A DNA stretch of 64,000 nucleotides from an uncultured Lachnospiraceae bacterium (GTDB lineage: Bacteria; Bacillota; Clostridia; Lachnospirales; Lachnospiraceae): the NCBI GenBank assembly GCA_958428365.1, contig CAUAFT010000006.1:89496-153495 (forward strand), read 5' to 3'. The first letter of the stretch is position 1, and every line of letters begins with the position of its first letter. The translations under genes and the position numbers were made by a program. Below the pieces are notes generated by a model that saw only the letters and a program-made list of their open reading frames with translations, had not been told where the DNA came from and searched no databases. This document shows, one piece after another, positions 1 through 9,081 of the stretch.

Positions 1-433
1 GATTCGTAAGCGCCGACGCCGCAAATCCAACGGCTCCCAACAGAAACATCTCACTGAATCCGCCGATCCACATCTTATCCCACAAAAACTCACTGCCATT
101 TTGTTCTAATATGAACGGAAACACTACGGATACCGCCGCCATCACCAGAAAGGCCAGGATCAACCGCACCAGGTAGATCCGCCACATAGGCGTCGCTTTG
201 GATTTTTCCAGCTCCCAGATCTCCCGGTCCTGCTCCGGCATCAAAAGAGGCGTCATAAGCAGGATCCCCACAAAACTGACATACATCTCTAAAACCTTCG
301 CGGACTGATACAGCTCCAGATTCCGAAAGCTCAAAAACCCTGTCGACATGAGGCAGAAGAGCAGTGTCAAAAGGAGGTGGGGCAGATACTGCCCCTTGAG
401 GTAACTAACGCCTAGCTTGAAATATTTTTCCAT
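1..433 (-). CDS. ABC-2 type transporter permease (3' end cut by window edge)
   Basis: The minus-strand frame from an ATG at 433 stays open to position 2 (144 codons) and continues out of the window. The visible part has hydrophobic segments near residues 19-33, 48-62 and 91-107, separated by a charged loop with PEQDREIWELE, as in membrane subunits of ABC-2 exporters. A GGAGGGGGAGAG ribosome binding site precedes the ATG. It overlaps the end of the upstream permease by 29 bp and would be the second membrane subunit of the same exporter. Substrate unknown. The family call rests on topology and operon context. Confidence 0.7.
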   Translation of the reverse strand, partial: MEKYFKLGVSYLKGQYLPHLLLTLLFCLMSTGFLSFRNLELYQSAKVLEMYVSFVGILLMTPLLMPEQDREIWELEKSKATPMWRIYLVRLILAFLVMAAVSVVFPFILEQNGSEFLWDKMWIGGFSEMFLLGAVGFAASALTN

Positions 434-1652
434 AAAGGCTCTCCCCCTCCCTTCTTTTCTTCTCGTAGACCCCAATGCAAAGCGCCGTCAACACAACTGC
501 CGCCACGGCGTAAAGTCCGCGATTCAGATACAACTCCTGCTTCTGGGCAAGATAATTAGTGGTCTCCCCCACTGTATTCCAGCGGCATACCAGGTGTCCT
601 CCAAAGTCCCCGGTCAGAGTGGACGCCGACATAATGCTTGCCAGTCCCCAGAAGATCTGAATAAAGATTGCAAAAATCTTATCGCTCAGCTCTGTTAAGA
701 AGAAAGCGACCGCCATCACCACCATGATCTCCGGCAGCAGCCAGACCACCGGATAGGTCAAAAAGGCGAAATAATCGGGACGGATCCCCAGCGTATGAGC
801 ATGGTAGCAATATGGAAGCTGTAAAAAGAATCCAAGGATGACCACCGGGACAAACGCCATGAACACATTCGCCAGATACCTGCTCAAGACAATGGACACG
901 GAGGAAGCAGACCTGGCATGGATGACCTGGACCGCCTGCGCCCTCTTATCCCGCAGACATCTGGTAACTCCAAGAAACATCGGTAAGAATGCCAGCATGA
1001 TCCCGGCATAATCGCAAAACAGCCGCATATAGGCTCCCGTGATCTTATCACTTTCGCACATCACCTGATATTCCTCCAAGGCCTCCTCGTAGGTCATGGG
1101 AACTGCTGCCCCGGACTCGAATTTTTTCTCCTCGTAATCAGATCCTTTTCCGATGATGGAGACAACCTTCTCCATCTCTTTTTTAAACTGTCCATAGGTC
1201 AGCCCCTCTCTGGGCTCCACCGTGTACATCTGGGAGGCTTTGACACTGGAAGCCGTATCCTGCATGTCAAACTGTGCGTAATATGCCTCCTGCTCCTCCA
1301 TCAACCTGTCCCAGGACTTTCCGGTACAGTTTTCCACAATCTTTTTCAGATCCTGTAATTCTTCTTCCCCTGGCGTGACCCCTTTATAGAAACCCAGCGG
1401 ATAGGTTGCAAAGGTTTCACGGTCCACCTCCGTCACCAGATCTGCCAGAGTCTGACCCATGACCGCCTGCTCATCCCCGGACGCCTTTAATCCATAGCTC
1501 TCCTGTCCCGGCGTGGGCTTCGCCGTATCCTTCACCCAATCCGAATCCTTCAACTGGGTGCTGAGAAAGAGCGCCAGGATCAGAATGTAGAGATAATAGA
1601 CCAGACTCCTTAGGATCTGTTTGATCTCCCTGCCAAACAATGTTGCGAACAT
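405..1652 (-). CDS. ABC-2 type transporter permease
   Basis: A 415-aa membrane protein with one N-terminal membrane helix (about residues 13-31), a long extracytoplasmic region of about 180 residues, and a C-terminal bundle of hydrophobic helices from about residue 213 onward ending in KKRREG. This is the ABC-2 permease layout of export or resistance systems. It lies 3 bp after the ATPase gene, so both are surely one operon with the two-component genes further upstream. The large extracellular domain may be a substrate or ligand contact region. No substrate can be assigned. Confidence 0.75.
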   Translation of the reverse strand: MFATLFGREIKQILRSLVYYLYILILALFLSTQLKDSDWVKDTAKPTPGQESYGLKASGDEQAVMGQTLADLVTEVDRETFATYPLGFYKGVTPGEEELQDLKKIVENCTGKSWDRLMEEQEAYYAQFDMQDTASSVKASQMYTVEPREGLTYGQFKKEMEKVVSIIGKGSDYEEKKFESGAAVPMTYEEALEEYQVMCESDKITGAYMRLFCDYAGIMLAFLPMFLGVTRCLRDKRAQAVQVIHARSASSVSIVLSRYLANVFMAFVPVVILGFFLQLPYCYHAHTLGIRPDYFAFLTYPVVWLLPEIMVVMAVAFFLTELSDKIFAIFIQIFWGLASIMSASTLTGDFGGHLVCRWNTVGETTNYLAQKQELYLNRGLYAVAAVVLTALCIGVYEKKRREGESLYGKIFQARR

Positions 1653-1655
1653 TCT

Positions 1656-2537
1656 CTACACCTCCCCCGCAGTTCTGTGATCCATCAGATACATATAGGC
1701 GTCCTCCACATCGGGACTACAGGGCTGTGCCTGCGCTATAGGCGGTGCGTCTGCAATGATCTTGATCCTTGTCAGGCTTCCCGCCGTCAAAATTCCGGTA
1801 ACCAGGAATCTTTCCTGCATCTTTGGAACCTCCATGGTGGAGATTTCCGCTGTATAGACCTTTCCCTCCACCATTAAAAGCAGTTCGTTGATCGTTCCCC
1901 GAAATAGAATCCTGCCCTCATTCAGAACAGCGATCTCCTCACAGGTTGCCTCTATATCTCCCACAATATGGGTAGAAAGAATCACGATCCTCTCCTTGGC
2001 GATCTCGCAGAGCAGATTCCGAAAGCGCACCCTCTCCTCCGGATCCAGTCCCGCCGTCGGCTCATCCACTACGATCACTTTCGGATCGTGAATGATCGCC
2101 TGGGCGATGCCGAGACGGCGCTTCATTCCGCCGGACATCGCCTTCACCTTCGTTCTCTGCTGTTCCTTTAAGTTCACCTTTTCCAGCATTTTGGGAACCT
2201 TTTGCTTGCGTTCCTCCCTGTCCATACCCGACAGGACGGCGAGATAATCCAGCGCCTCATAAGCCGTCATATTTCCGTACATGGAAAACTCCTGCGGCAG
2301 ATATCCGATGATCTTTCGGATCTCCCGGCAGTTTTCCACAGATTCTCCGCAGATAGTTACCGTTCCCCCGCTCTTTTTTGTGAGCGTCGTGATGATCTTC
2401 ATAAGGGTGGTCTTACCCGCCCCGTTCGGTCCCAGCAGACCGAACATTCCCTGACCGATATCCAGGCTGATCCCATCCAGCGCTCTCTTCTGCCCGTAAT
2501 CTTTTGACAGGTTTCTGATTTCAATATTCACTGACAT
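1656..2537 (-). CDS. ABC transporter ATP-binding protein
   Basis: Cytoplasmic ATPase that drives the two adjacent permeases. Starting at the ATG at 2537 (MSVNIEIRNL, 293 aa) it shows Walker A (GPNGAGKTT), signature MSGGMKRRLG, Walker B VIVVDEPTAGLDP and the switch histidine STHI. A longer frame to 2621 would add 28 residues that match nothing in ABC domains, so the shorter start is preferred. The C-terminal ~80 residues form the extension usual in drug- and peptide-exporter ATPases. Regulation is probably by the two-component pair directly upstream. Confidence 0.88.
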   Translation of the reverse strand: MSVNIEIRNLSKDYGQKRALDGISLDIGQGMFGLLGPNGAGKTTLMKIITTLTKKSGGTVTICGESVENCREIRKIIGYLPQEFSMYGNMTAYEALDYLAVLSGMDREERKQKVPKMLEKVNLKEQQRTKVKAMSGGMKRRLGIAQAIIHDPKVIVVDEPTAGLDPEERVRFRNLLCEIAKERIVILSTHIVGDIEATCEEIAVLNEGRILFRGTINELLLMVEGKVYTAEISTMEVPKMQERFLVTGILTAGSLTRIKIIADAPPIAQAQPCSPDVEDAYMYLMDHRTAGEV

Positions 2538-2633
2538 ATGATCTTTCCATTTCCTTTCCTGAGTTTCCCACAGAGATGATCTCTCCCATCCTCCATGGCA
2601 CGTCTTAAATTTTAAAATCAAATTCCCTACAAA

Positions 2634-3779
2634 TTATCTACACCGGCAGAAAAATTCCGCTGTGGCGATGGCTCCTCCCTCCACGCTGTTGATCAGGGTC
2701 AGACCTCCGCCATGCTTTTCACACAGGTTCTTACAGATAAAAAGCCCCATTCCAAAGTGCTCTCCATCCTCCTTTGCTTCGCTGTAGTAGACTCTGGATC
2801 CGGTCCGCAGTGCCCTCTCTGTGAATCCGCAGCCGTTGTCCCGGACAAAGAGTGTCAGCCTGCGTTCCTCCAATTGTATGCAGACCTCTATTCGGTTCTT
2901 TGCATAGCGCAGGGCATTGTGGATCAGGTTATCCAATACCTCTAAGACCATTCCTACATCCACAAAGATTTCCCCCTTCTGGGGAAGATCTGCCGTGATC
3001 TGATAAGCCACTTCCTCCTGATTCTCCATCAGCGCCTCCGTCTCAGACGCTATCCTTTTTTCAAGCTCCCCGATCTGCTGCCATTCTCCGTTTACCACCC
3101 GCTTTTCCATCTGTCGGATATCCGCCATGGTTTTTGTAAACGATATCAGCCGCTCCTGCTGAGCCTGAATGGTTTTTAGCTTCTCCAGTAAGACCTCCTG
3201 ACTTATTTTTCCCTGAGGCAGATATTTTAACAGATACTCCGTATATCCCTTCATGACCGTCAGCGGAGTTCTGATATCGTGGGCGAACGCCGCGTTAATG
3301 CTCCGCTGATCCTCCTCGCTCTCCCACTGCCGTTTCCGATCACTGATAAGCTGGTTTCTCAGATATTCCGCCTCTTTGCAGAGACTTCCCATCTCATCCT
3401 GACTCTGATACAACAGCTCATGGCTGTAATCTCCCACCGCCAGGCTGCCAAGGGATTCCCGCAGAGCGTAGATCGCAGGATAGAGCTTTCTTTTGAAAAA
3501 CAACCGGACGGATACCCCCATGGTCAGGAGAATAAAAAATAAAAGCCCATGATCGTATAAAAGTTCTACCGCCAAAAAAACCAGATCCTTGCTATCTGCC
3601 CTGTCCGGATCCCTCAGATAAATAACATTCATCCAGCTCTCGCAGATATTCCTGGTTAAAAGAGACAGAACCACCGCCGAGATAAGCCCCAGAAAAAGAT
3701 AACAGAACATTCCCCGGATCAATTCCGTATTTTTCAGTTTTTGTCTCAGATTCTCCCATTTTTCCTCTAACCAATCCAT
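2634..3779 (-). CDS. Two-component sensor histidine kinase
   Basis: Membrane sensor kinase of 381 aa. Two transmembrane helices (about residues 23-43 and 71-89) flank a short loop of about 27 residues. A HAMP-like segment follows, then the phosphoacceptor H-box (AFAHDIRTPLT), N-box (LDNLIHNALRYA) and G-boxes (DNGCGF, GMGLFICK). The start ATG overlaps the response regulator gene by 13 bp, so the two are translationally coupled. The short external loop fits kinases that sense at the membrane, often through the partner transporter. The ABC genes downstream are the likely target operon. Confidence 0.88.
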   Translation of the reverse strand: MDWLEEKWENLRQKLKNTELIRGMFCYLFLGLISAVVLSLLTRNICESWMNVIYLRDPDRADSKDLVFLAVELLYDHGLLFFILLTMGVSVRLFFKRKLYPAIYALRESLGSLAVGDYSHELLYQSQDEMGSLCKEAEYLRNQLISDRKRQWESEEDQRSINAAFAHDIRTPLTVMKGYTEYLLKYLPQGKISQEVLLEKLKTIQAQQERLISFTKTMADIRQMEKRVVNGEWQQIGELEKRIASETEALMENQEEVAYQITADLPQKGEIFVDVGMVLEVLDNLIHNALRYAKNRIEVCIQLEERRLTLFVRDNGCGFTERALRTGSRVYYSEAKEDGEHFGMGLFICKNLCEKHGGGLTLINSVEGGAIATAEFFCRCR

Positions 3780-4438
3780 TTATATCCCACACCCCAAACC
3801 GTTTCTATATATTCTTTTTGACAGACCGCTTTCATCTTTTTTCGGATTCTTCGGATATGTTCCGTGACAATATTGGCGTCGGCTTCCCCGTCATATCCCC
3901 TGACCTTTTCATAGATCTGTTCCTTTTCAAAGACCTGCCCCGCATGGGTCAGCAGCAGCTCCACGATGGAAAATTCCGTCCTGGTCAGATTCAGCTCCTC
4001 TCCCCGGCACAGAACCCTCCTTCCATCGAAATCCACGGTAAGTTCCTCATCGACATAGACCTCCGTTTTCCCCTGTCTTCGCTCTTCCCGGCGCAGGTGC
4101 GCCTCGATCCGGGCCAACAGCTCATCCACGCTGAAAGGCTTCAGGATATAGTCGTCTCCGCCGGCTTTTAAACCGCTGATCCGGTCTCCCTCCCCCGTTC
4201 TCGCCGTCAGAAAGAGGATCGGGCAGAACACCACATCCCGTATCCTCTGGCAGACGGAATAGCCGTCCATATCCGGCAGATTCACGTCCAGCAGGATCAG
4301 ATCCACGGAATGCTGCAGCTGCGCCAGGGCTTCCTCCCCATCGGCTGCGGTATAGACCAGATAGCCCTCCATTTCCAGACAGTCCTTAAGCATTCTGCGG
4401 ATATCCTTTTCATCGTCCACTACTAAGATTTGTTTCAT
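3767..4438 (-). CDS. OmpR-family response regulator
   Basis: A 223-aa regulator with a receiver domain (acidic pocket DDEKD, phosphoacceptor D in LILLDVNLPD, conserved K in LKPFS) and a C-terminal winged-helix DNA-binding domain ending in the typical VWGVGYKW. It is first in the leftward operon with its kinase and the ABC exporter, and presumably activates that operon. The 155-bp gap to the divergent M23 gene must hold both promoters. Confidence 0.9.
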   Translation of the reverse strand: MKQILVVDDEKDIRRMLKDCLEMEGYLVYTAADGEEALAQLQHSVDLILLDVNLPDMDGYSVCQRIRDVVFCPILFLTARTGEGDRISGLKAGGDDYILKPFSVDELLARIEAHLRREERRQGKTEVYVDEELTVDFDGRRVLCRGEELNLTRTEFSIVELLLTHAGQVFEKEQIYEKVRGYDGEADANIVTEHIRRIRKKMKAVCQKEYIETVWGVGYKWIG

Positions 4439-4593
4439 TTGTTTTCACTGCTTTCCTGATGTATTTCCTGTTTTTTGTTAGTTGCTGCTTCTTATCTGTT
4501 TTCAGATGATGTTCCTTTTTATCATACATGAAAAGTGGATTTTTTCAAACCTCCCTTCATATACTGTTATGAAATCAACACAGGAACGAAACT

Positions 4594-5706
4594 ATGACAA
4601 AACGAAAAAAACTCATCGCCGTCATTGCTCTGGAACTCCTCTGTCTCACCCTGCTCTGCGGTCTGCTCATAGACTTTCAGAAAATACAGACCACAGCCAG
4701 CGCTTCCTCCAATTCCACAGACGGCTCTGATACAGACTCCAAAAAGAATGGATCCGACACAAAAAATAAGGACTTCATCAAATGGGTCGACTTCAACGTT
4801 CCCTACGAAGCCCTCTGCGTCGCCTACGACCTGGACGTGGAAAGTCACAATACTAAGGTTCCCTTGAACTGGATCCAACTGCTCGCCTACACCGCCGCCA
4901 AAAACGGTGGGACCTTCACGGAGGATACCACAAGACAGATCACAGAAACGGCAACGGACCTCTCAAATAAGACAACCACTATGAAAAAACTCACAAAGGA
5001 TCTGAAAAACTACGACTATTTCCTGGAAGCCTACACTGCTGTCCTGGGCGGCTATGTGGGAGAATATGAGGTGGAGACTTCCCCCGGCAGCGGAAAATAT
5101 GAAACGCAATACGGACTCAAAGCCTTCTCGCCCATTGCCAAGGGCTTTCCCTATTCCGACTACGACGACTTCGGCACCTCCAGAAGCTATGGATACAGCC
5201 GCCCTCATCTGGGACACGATATGATGGGGCAGATCGGAACTCCCATCATCGCCGTGGAATCAGGATATGTGGAGGCTCTGGGCTGGAATCAGTACGGAGG
5301 CTGGCGCATCGGCATCCGCAGCTTCGATAAAAAGCGTTACTACTACTATGCCCATTTACGGCAGGATTCCCCCTATCAGAAAGGCCTGAAAGAAGGAAGT
5401 ATCGTGACCGCAGGAGACGTCATCGGTTACATGGGACACACAGGCTACAGCAAGACCGAGAACACCAACAACATCGACGAAGTCCACCTGCACTTCGGTA
5501 TTCAGCTGATTTTTGACGAATCCCAGAAAGACGGGGATTCCGAGATCTGGATCAATCCCTACCAGCTCACCCGTTTTCTCTACAGCCACCAGAGCGAAGC
5601 CGCCAAGGTAAACGACAGCAAAGTCTGGAAGCGCACTCTCGATATAAAGGATCCTGTAGTTGAGGATTATAGATTCTCAAAAAGAAAAAGTCTTACAAAA
5701 CCGTAA
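4594..5706 (+). CDS. M23-family peptidase, membrane-anchored
   Basis: A 370-aa protein with an N-terminal signal anchor (residues ~7-25), a Ser/Thr/Asp-rich linker, a middle domain of unknown fold, and a C-terminal LytM/M23 metallopeptidase domain. The zinc-site pattern is visible as HLGHDMMG (H and D ligands) and HLHFG (HxH). Such enzymes cleave peptidoglycan cross-bridges or, when degenerate, scaffold cell-wall complexes. All metal ligands appear present here. It diverges from the two-component operon. Its stop codon lies inside the terminator stem that follows. Confidence 0.82.
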   Translation: MTKRKKLIAVIALELLCLTLLCGLLIDFQKIQTTASASSNSTDGSDTDSKKNGSDTKNKDFIKWVDFNVPYEALCVAYDLDVESHNTKVPLNWIQLLAYTAAKNGGTFTEDTTRQITETATDLSNKTTTMKKLTKDLKNYDYFLEAYTAVLGGYVGEYEVETSPGSGKYETQYGLKAFSPIAKGFPYSDYDDFGTSRSYGYSRPHLGHDMMGQIGTPIIAVESGYVEALGWNQYGGWRIGIRSFDKKRYYYYAHLRQDSPYQKGLKEGSIVTAGDVIGYMGHTGYSKTENTNNIDEVHLHFGIQLIFDESQKDGDSEIWINPYQLTRFLYSHQSEAAKVNDSKVWKRTLDIKDPVVEDYRFSKRKSLTKP

Positions 5707-5714
5707 GACTTTTT
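5685..5714. terminator. Bidirectional Rho-independent terminator
   Basis: A perfect 12-bp stem (AAAAAGTCTTAC / GTAAGACTTTTT) with a 6-nt loop. It has a T run on both strands, so it can end both the M23 gene (plus) and the convergent lipoprotein gene (minus). Confidence 0.9.
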
Positions 5715-5720
5715 ACCCTG

Positions 5721-6362
5721 TTAATATCCCAGCGCCTCGCCTTCCCATTCTATCACGCCGCCGCTATAGGGATCGATCTTGAACTCATACTTCATATCCT
5801 CATAAACCAGATGAGCCTGATATTCCAGTCGTCCGTCATCCTCCTTCTGGAAAATAGCAACATCCTTCGCCTCCACTCCCGGAACCTGTTCCATCACAAC
5901 CTGCATTACCTGGCTCTCCGGAACGATCTGTGCATCGGCAGACGCCGCCTGACGGAACTGAGATTCCGCATCCTGGTCAAATTTTAGAATCTTCCCTTCC
6001 TGTGCATCCAGTTCATAATCGTATTCCACTCCATCGGCCGAGATAAATTCCACCTCAAAGACGCTTTGACCGTCCTCCACATCCTTTTCCACACTGTGAA
6101 ACTTCGTATCCTGTTCTGTGATTCCCGCATGATCTAAGGCAGCCTGCAGCGCCTGATCCTCGTCGATCCCAGCCGTTCTTCCACTCTCCTGGCTACTCTT
6201 CTCCTGAGAACTATCCCCTGCTTCGGCGGTTCCCGTCTCCTGGGTCACGTCCGTGTTCGCCGTATCTTTTGTCGTCTCACTCTTTTTATCCCCGCATCCC
6301 GCGGCAAATACCGCTGCCGCCGTCACTGCCGCTAATGTGATTAAGACTCTGTTTCTCTTCAT
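5721..6362 (-). CDS. PepSY-domain lipoprotein
   Basis: A 213-aa lipoprotein. The start is the ATG at 6362 because a strong AAAGGAGG site sits just before it; a longer frame to 6386 begins inside that site. The signal peptide ends in a lipobox (VFAAGC), then comes a Ser/Thr/Glu-rich linker and two PepSY repeats (DQALQAALDHAGI and VMQVVMEQVPGV regions). PepSY domains are associated with inhibition of secreted peptidases, and the neighbour is a secreted M23 peptidase. The functional link is inference. Confidence 0.82.
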   Translation of the reverse strand: MKRNRVLITLAAVTAAAVFAAGCGDKKSETTKDTANTDVTQETGTAEAGDSSQEKSSQESGRTAGIDEDQALQAALDHAGITEQDTKFHSVEKDVEDGQSVFEVEFISADGVEYDYELDAQEGKILKFDQDAESQFRQAASADAQIVPESQVMQVVMEQVPGVEAKDVAIFQKEDDGRLEYQAHLVYEDMKYEFKIDPYSGGVIEWEGEALGY

Positions 6363-6532
6363 GGGAATCCTCCTTTCACTTTTCACAAAAGTCTAATATC
6401 AGACTATTAGAAATTCATGGAAATTATTCACTTCCGGTTCTGGTAAGGCAACTGTACTACAAAAACGTTTCCTCTGTCAATTCCCTATTCCCCTAATCAA
6501 AAAATAGTTCAAATTAAAAATTTCTTTTCCGC

Positions 6533-6560
6533 GAAACCTTTTTTCTTCCTCGATTGTCTA
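6533..6560 (+). promoter_or_regulatory. Putative ECF-type autoregulated promoter
   Basis: GAAACC (6533-6538), 16 bp, then TGTCTA (6555-6560), in front of the ECF sigma gene. This resembles the GAAAC/CGTC promoters read by ECF sigma factors and suggests autoregulation. A TATAAT at 6561-6566 could also serve the housekeeping sigma factor. Confidence 0.55.
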
Positions 6561-6590
6561 TATAATAGAATGAACGAAAGGAGAAGTATC

Positions 6591-7064
6591 ATGAGAGAAC
6601 TCATTGAGCAGACGCTATTGGACAACTACGAAAAATACTACCGTCTTGCCTACAGCTATGTAAAAAACGAGCAGGACGCCCTTGACGTTGTCCAGGAAAG
6701 CGCCTATAGATCCATGAAACACTGGAAAAAAGTAAGAGAGCCTCAATACATTGAGACCTGGATCTACCGGATCGTAACCAACACCGCATTAAATCTGTTG
6801 AAAAAACAAAAACGCTGCCTTCCATATGAGGCAGATCTGTCATCCTCCTATGAGGAAAACCTGGTGGATAAAAACGACGTCCTGTCCATGCTGGATTGTC
6901 TGGAAGAAAAGGACCGCACCATCATCATTCTCCGTTTTTTTGAGGATCTGAAGATCGACCAGATCGCCCACGTGATCGGAGAGAACACTAATACCACGAA
7001 ATCCCGTCTCTACCGTGCCCTGCAAAAACTGCGGATCAATGTAAATGCGGAAAATTTTTCATAA
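6591..7064 (+). CDS. sigV: ECF RNA polymerase sigma factor (SigV-like)
   Basis: A 157-aa ECF sigma factor. Region 2 is visible in YYRLAYSYVKNEQDALDVVQES and the following tryptophan-rich helix. Region 4 is visible in LEEKDRTIIILRFFEDLKIDQIA and the helix-turn-helix after it. The ATG at 6591 is chosen because AAAGGAG precedes it. The gene lies 12 bp upstream of an RsiV-like anti-sigma gene. In Bacillus and Clostridioides that pair answers lysozyme by modifying the cell wall. The symbol is a best match by partner, not proven. Confidence 0.78.
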   Translation: MRELIEQTLLDNYEKYYRLAYSYVKNEQDALDVVQESAYRSMKHWKKVREPQYIETWIYRIVTNTALNLLKKQKRCLPYEADLSSSYEENLVDKNDVLSMLDCLEEKDRTIIILRFFEDLKIDQIAHVIGENTNTTKSRLYRALQKLRINVNAENFS

Positions 7065-7076
7065 GGAGGTTTTTTA

Positions 7077-7976
7077 ATGACTGAAAACAAGAAAAAAATA
7101 GACGAATTAGAAGCAATGAAGACTGCATATGAAAAGATTCCCGTGCCAAAGGAAGCAAGCGAACGAATACAGCAGGGTATTGCCAAAGCACAGGAGGAAT
7201 CAAAGCACACAACATTCATCTCCTTTGCAAAGGGACTGGGCGTCACCGCCGCTGCCGCAATGGCAGCTATTATCCTGCTTGCCAACTCCAGCCAGAGCGT
7301 CGCCTATGCAATGGAAAAGATTCCGGTGATCGGAAGGATCGCGAAGGTGGTCACCTTCCGGGACTACAAAGATGAGACTAAGAACTTCAACGCCTCCATA
7401 AAAGTTCCAGAAATTGAAGCAGACGACGGGGCTTCCCCCGACTCCTCCAAAAATCTGGATCAGACCAATAAGACCATAGAAGAATATGCCAATGAATTGA
7501 TCGCCCAATATGAGGCGGACTTAAAGGCGTCCAACGGAGAGGGCAATTATTCCCTGGAATCCACTTATGAGGTCGTCCGCGACACTGACGACTATCTGGC
7601 GATCCGGATCAATACCACTTTGGTCATGGCGAGCGGCTCCCAGTTTACCAAAGTCTTTAATGTGGATAAAACCACCGGAAATATCTTAAAACTGGCAGAC
7701 TTCTTCGGGAAGGACAGCGATTACCTCAAGGTCATCAGCGACAACATCAAGGAACAGATGGAGACCCAGATGAAAAACGACGACTCCGTCACCTATTTTT
7801 ATCAATCCGATATGCCGGAATGGGACTTTAACGAGATCACGGAAGATACCAGCTTCTACTTTAATGATAACGACGAACTTGTCGTCAACTTTGACGAATA
7901 CGAGGTAGCTCCCGGATATATGGGAGCCGTATCCTTTACGATCCCTCACTCTGTGACAGATCCTCTCTTAAAGTAA
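7077..7976 (+). CDS. rsiV: RsiV-like anti-sigma factor
   Basis: A 299-aa single-pass membrane protein. The cytoplasmic N-terminus (~1-48) would hold the sigma factor. One transmembrane helix lies at about 50-70 (GVTAAAAMAAIILLA). The outer part has the DUF4179/DUF3298 architecture of RsiV, with the DUF3298 core around residues 140-295 (for example LADFFGKDSDY). RsiV is known to bind lysozyme and then be cut by signal peptidase and a site-2 protease. An AAGGAGG site and 12-bp spacing show co-translation with the sigma gene. Confidence 0.8.
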   Translation: MTENKKKIDELEAMKTAYEKIPVPKEASERIQQGIAKAQEESKHTTFISFAKGLGVTAAAAMAAIILLANSSQSVAYAMEKIPVIGRIAKVVTFRDYKDETKNFNASIKVPEIEADDGASPDSSKNLDQTNKTIEEYANELIAQYEADLKASNGEGNYSLESTYEVVRDTDDYLAIRINTTLVMASGSQFTKVFNVDKTTGNILKLADFFGKDSDYLKVISDNIKEQMETQMKNDDSVTYFYQSDMPEWDFNEITEDTSFYFNDNDELVVNFDEYEVAPGYMGAVSFTIPHSVTDPLLK

Positions 7977-7989
7977 TAGACAGAAAATT

Positions 7990-9081
7990 TTAGCGGGGAA
8001 GCTTAATGCGAAACACGATGGTTTCGTCCCGGCTCTCCGCTTCTATTTTTCCTCCATGAAGCTCCACGATCTCTTTTGCAATCGCCAGCCCCAGACCTGC
8101 TCCTCCGCTCTTCGTTGATCGGGAGGTATCCAGCCGATAAAACTGTTCAAATATCCTCTCCAATTTTTCCGGGATAATGGTCTGTCCATGGTTGCAAAAG
8201 ACGATCTGAAGCCCTTCCTCCTCCCATGCCACGGTAATCTGAATCACCGTATCCGGATAGCTGTAATTCACCGCATTGCGAAGCAGGTTGTCAAAGACCC
8301 TCTGCATCTTATCCACATCGCAGTTATACATCAGATCCCGCGGACAGGAAAGCTCCGCCCTCAGATTCTTTTCCTGAAACATGGGCTGAAATTCATATAT
8401 GAGCTGTTCCATCATCCGGGTGAGGTTGATACGGCTCATCTCCAGCGTTAAGGTGGTGAGATTAAATCTGGTGATCTCAAATAACTCATTGATCAGATCC
8501 TCCAGCCGCTCCGCCTTTTCCAGAGAAATAGCAATATATTTTTTCTGAAGCTTTGGCGAAATATCTCCCTCGTCTCTTAACAGGGTCAGATAACCGATCA
8601 CAGAAGTCAGAGGCGTCTTCAAATCATGCGCCAGATATACCACCAGATCGTTTTTCCTCTGCTCCGCCTCCTTAGCCGCTCTCTCATTCTGCCGGATCTT
8701 CATCCGAAGTTCCGTCAGATCCAGAGCGACTTCCTTAAGCTCCGGAGAAAGCTCAATGGGAGCCTCCCCTGCGTCATAGACCTTTCCGGCTGCTTCTGCG
8801 ATCTCGTCCACATACTGATAGGGTCTTTTAAAAAAGAGGTAGAGGATCCCTCCATAACCCCCCAGAAGGTAAATTGCCGCAAAGATCAAAAAATAACTTG
8901 TAAAAATATCAGCCGCCTGATACATAAAATCATATTTCTGATAGGTATGAAGAGAATAGACTCCCCTCATGGTCAAGACCAGAAAAATTCCAAGGGCAGT
9001 ATAGAGGATCATGGCGATCAGCGCCCAGATGATCCGATTTTGCAGACTGCGTTTTCTTTCCTTCGACAAATTATGGTTCAA
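7990..9081 (-). CDS. VanS-like sensor histidine kinase
   Basis: A 363-aa membrane kinase. Two helices (~15-37 and ~60-82) surround a very short loop, followed by HAMP, H-box (YLAHDLKTPLTSVIGYL), N-box (FDNLLRNAVNYS) and G-box (GGAGLGLAIAKEI). The start codon is TTG at 9081, supported by GGGGAGTGGG upstream and an 11-bp overlap with the regulator gene. The sequence type is that of VanS kinases of glycopeptide-resistance systems, but no vanH/A/X or vanG/T ligase genes occur in the window, so it is an orphan VanRS-like pair. Confidence 0.82.
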   Translation of the reverse strand: MNHNLSKERKRSLQNRIIWALIAMILYTALGIFLVLTMRGVYSLHTYQKYDFMYQAADIFTSYFLIFAAIYLLGGYGGILYLFFKRPYQYVDEIAEAAGKVYDAGEAPIELSPELKEVALDLTELRMKIRQNERAAKEAEQRKNDLVVYLAHDLKTPLTSVIGYLTLLRDEGDISPKLQKKYIAISLEKAERLEDLINELFEITRFNLTTLTLEMSRINLTRMMEQLIYEFQPMFQEKNLRAELSCPRDLMYNCDVDKMQRVFDNLLRNAVNYSYPDTVIQITVAWEEEGLQIVFCNHGQTIIPEKLERIFEQFYRLDTSRSTKSGGAGLGLAIAKEIVELHGGKIEAESRDETIVFRIKLPR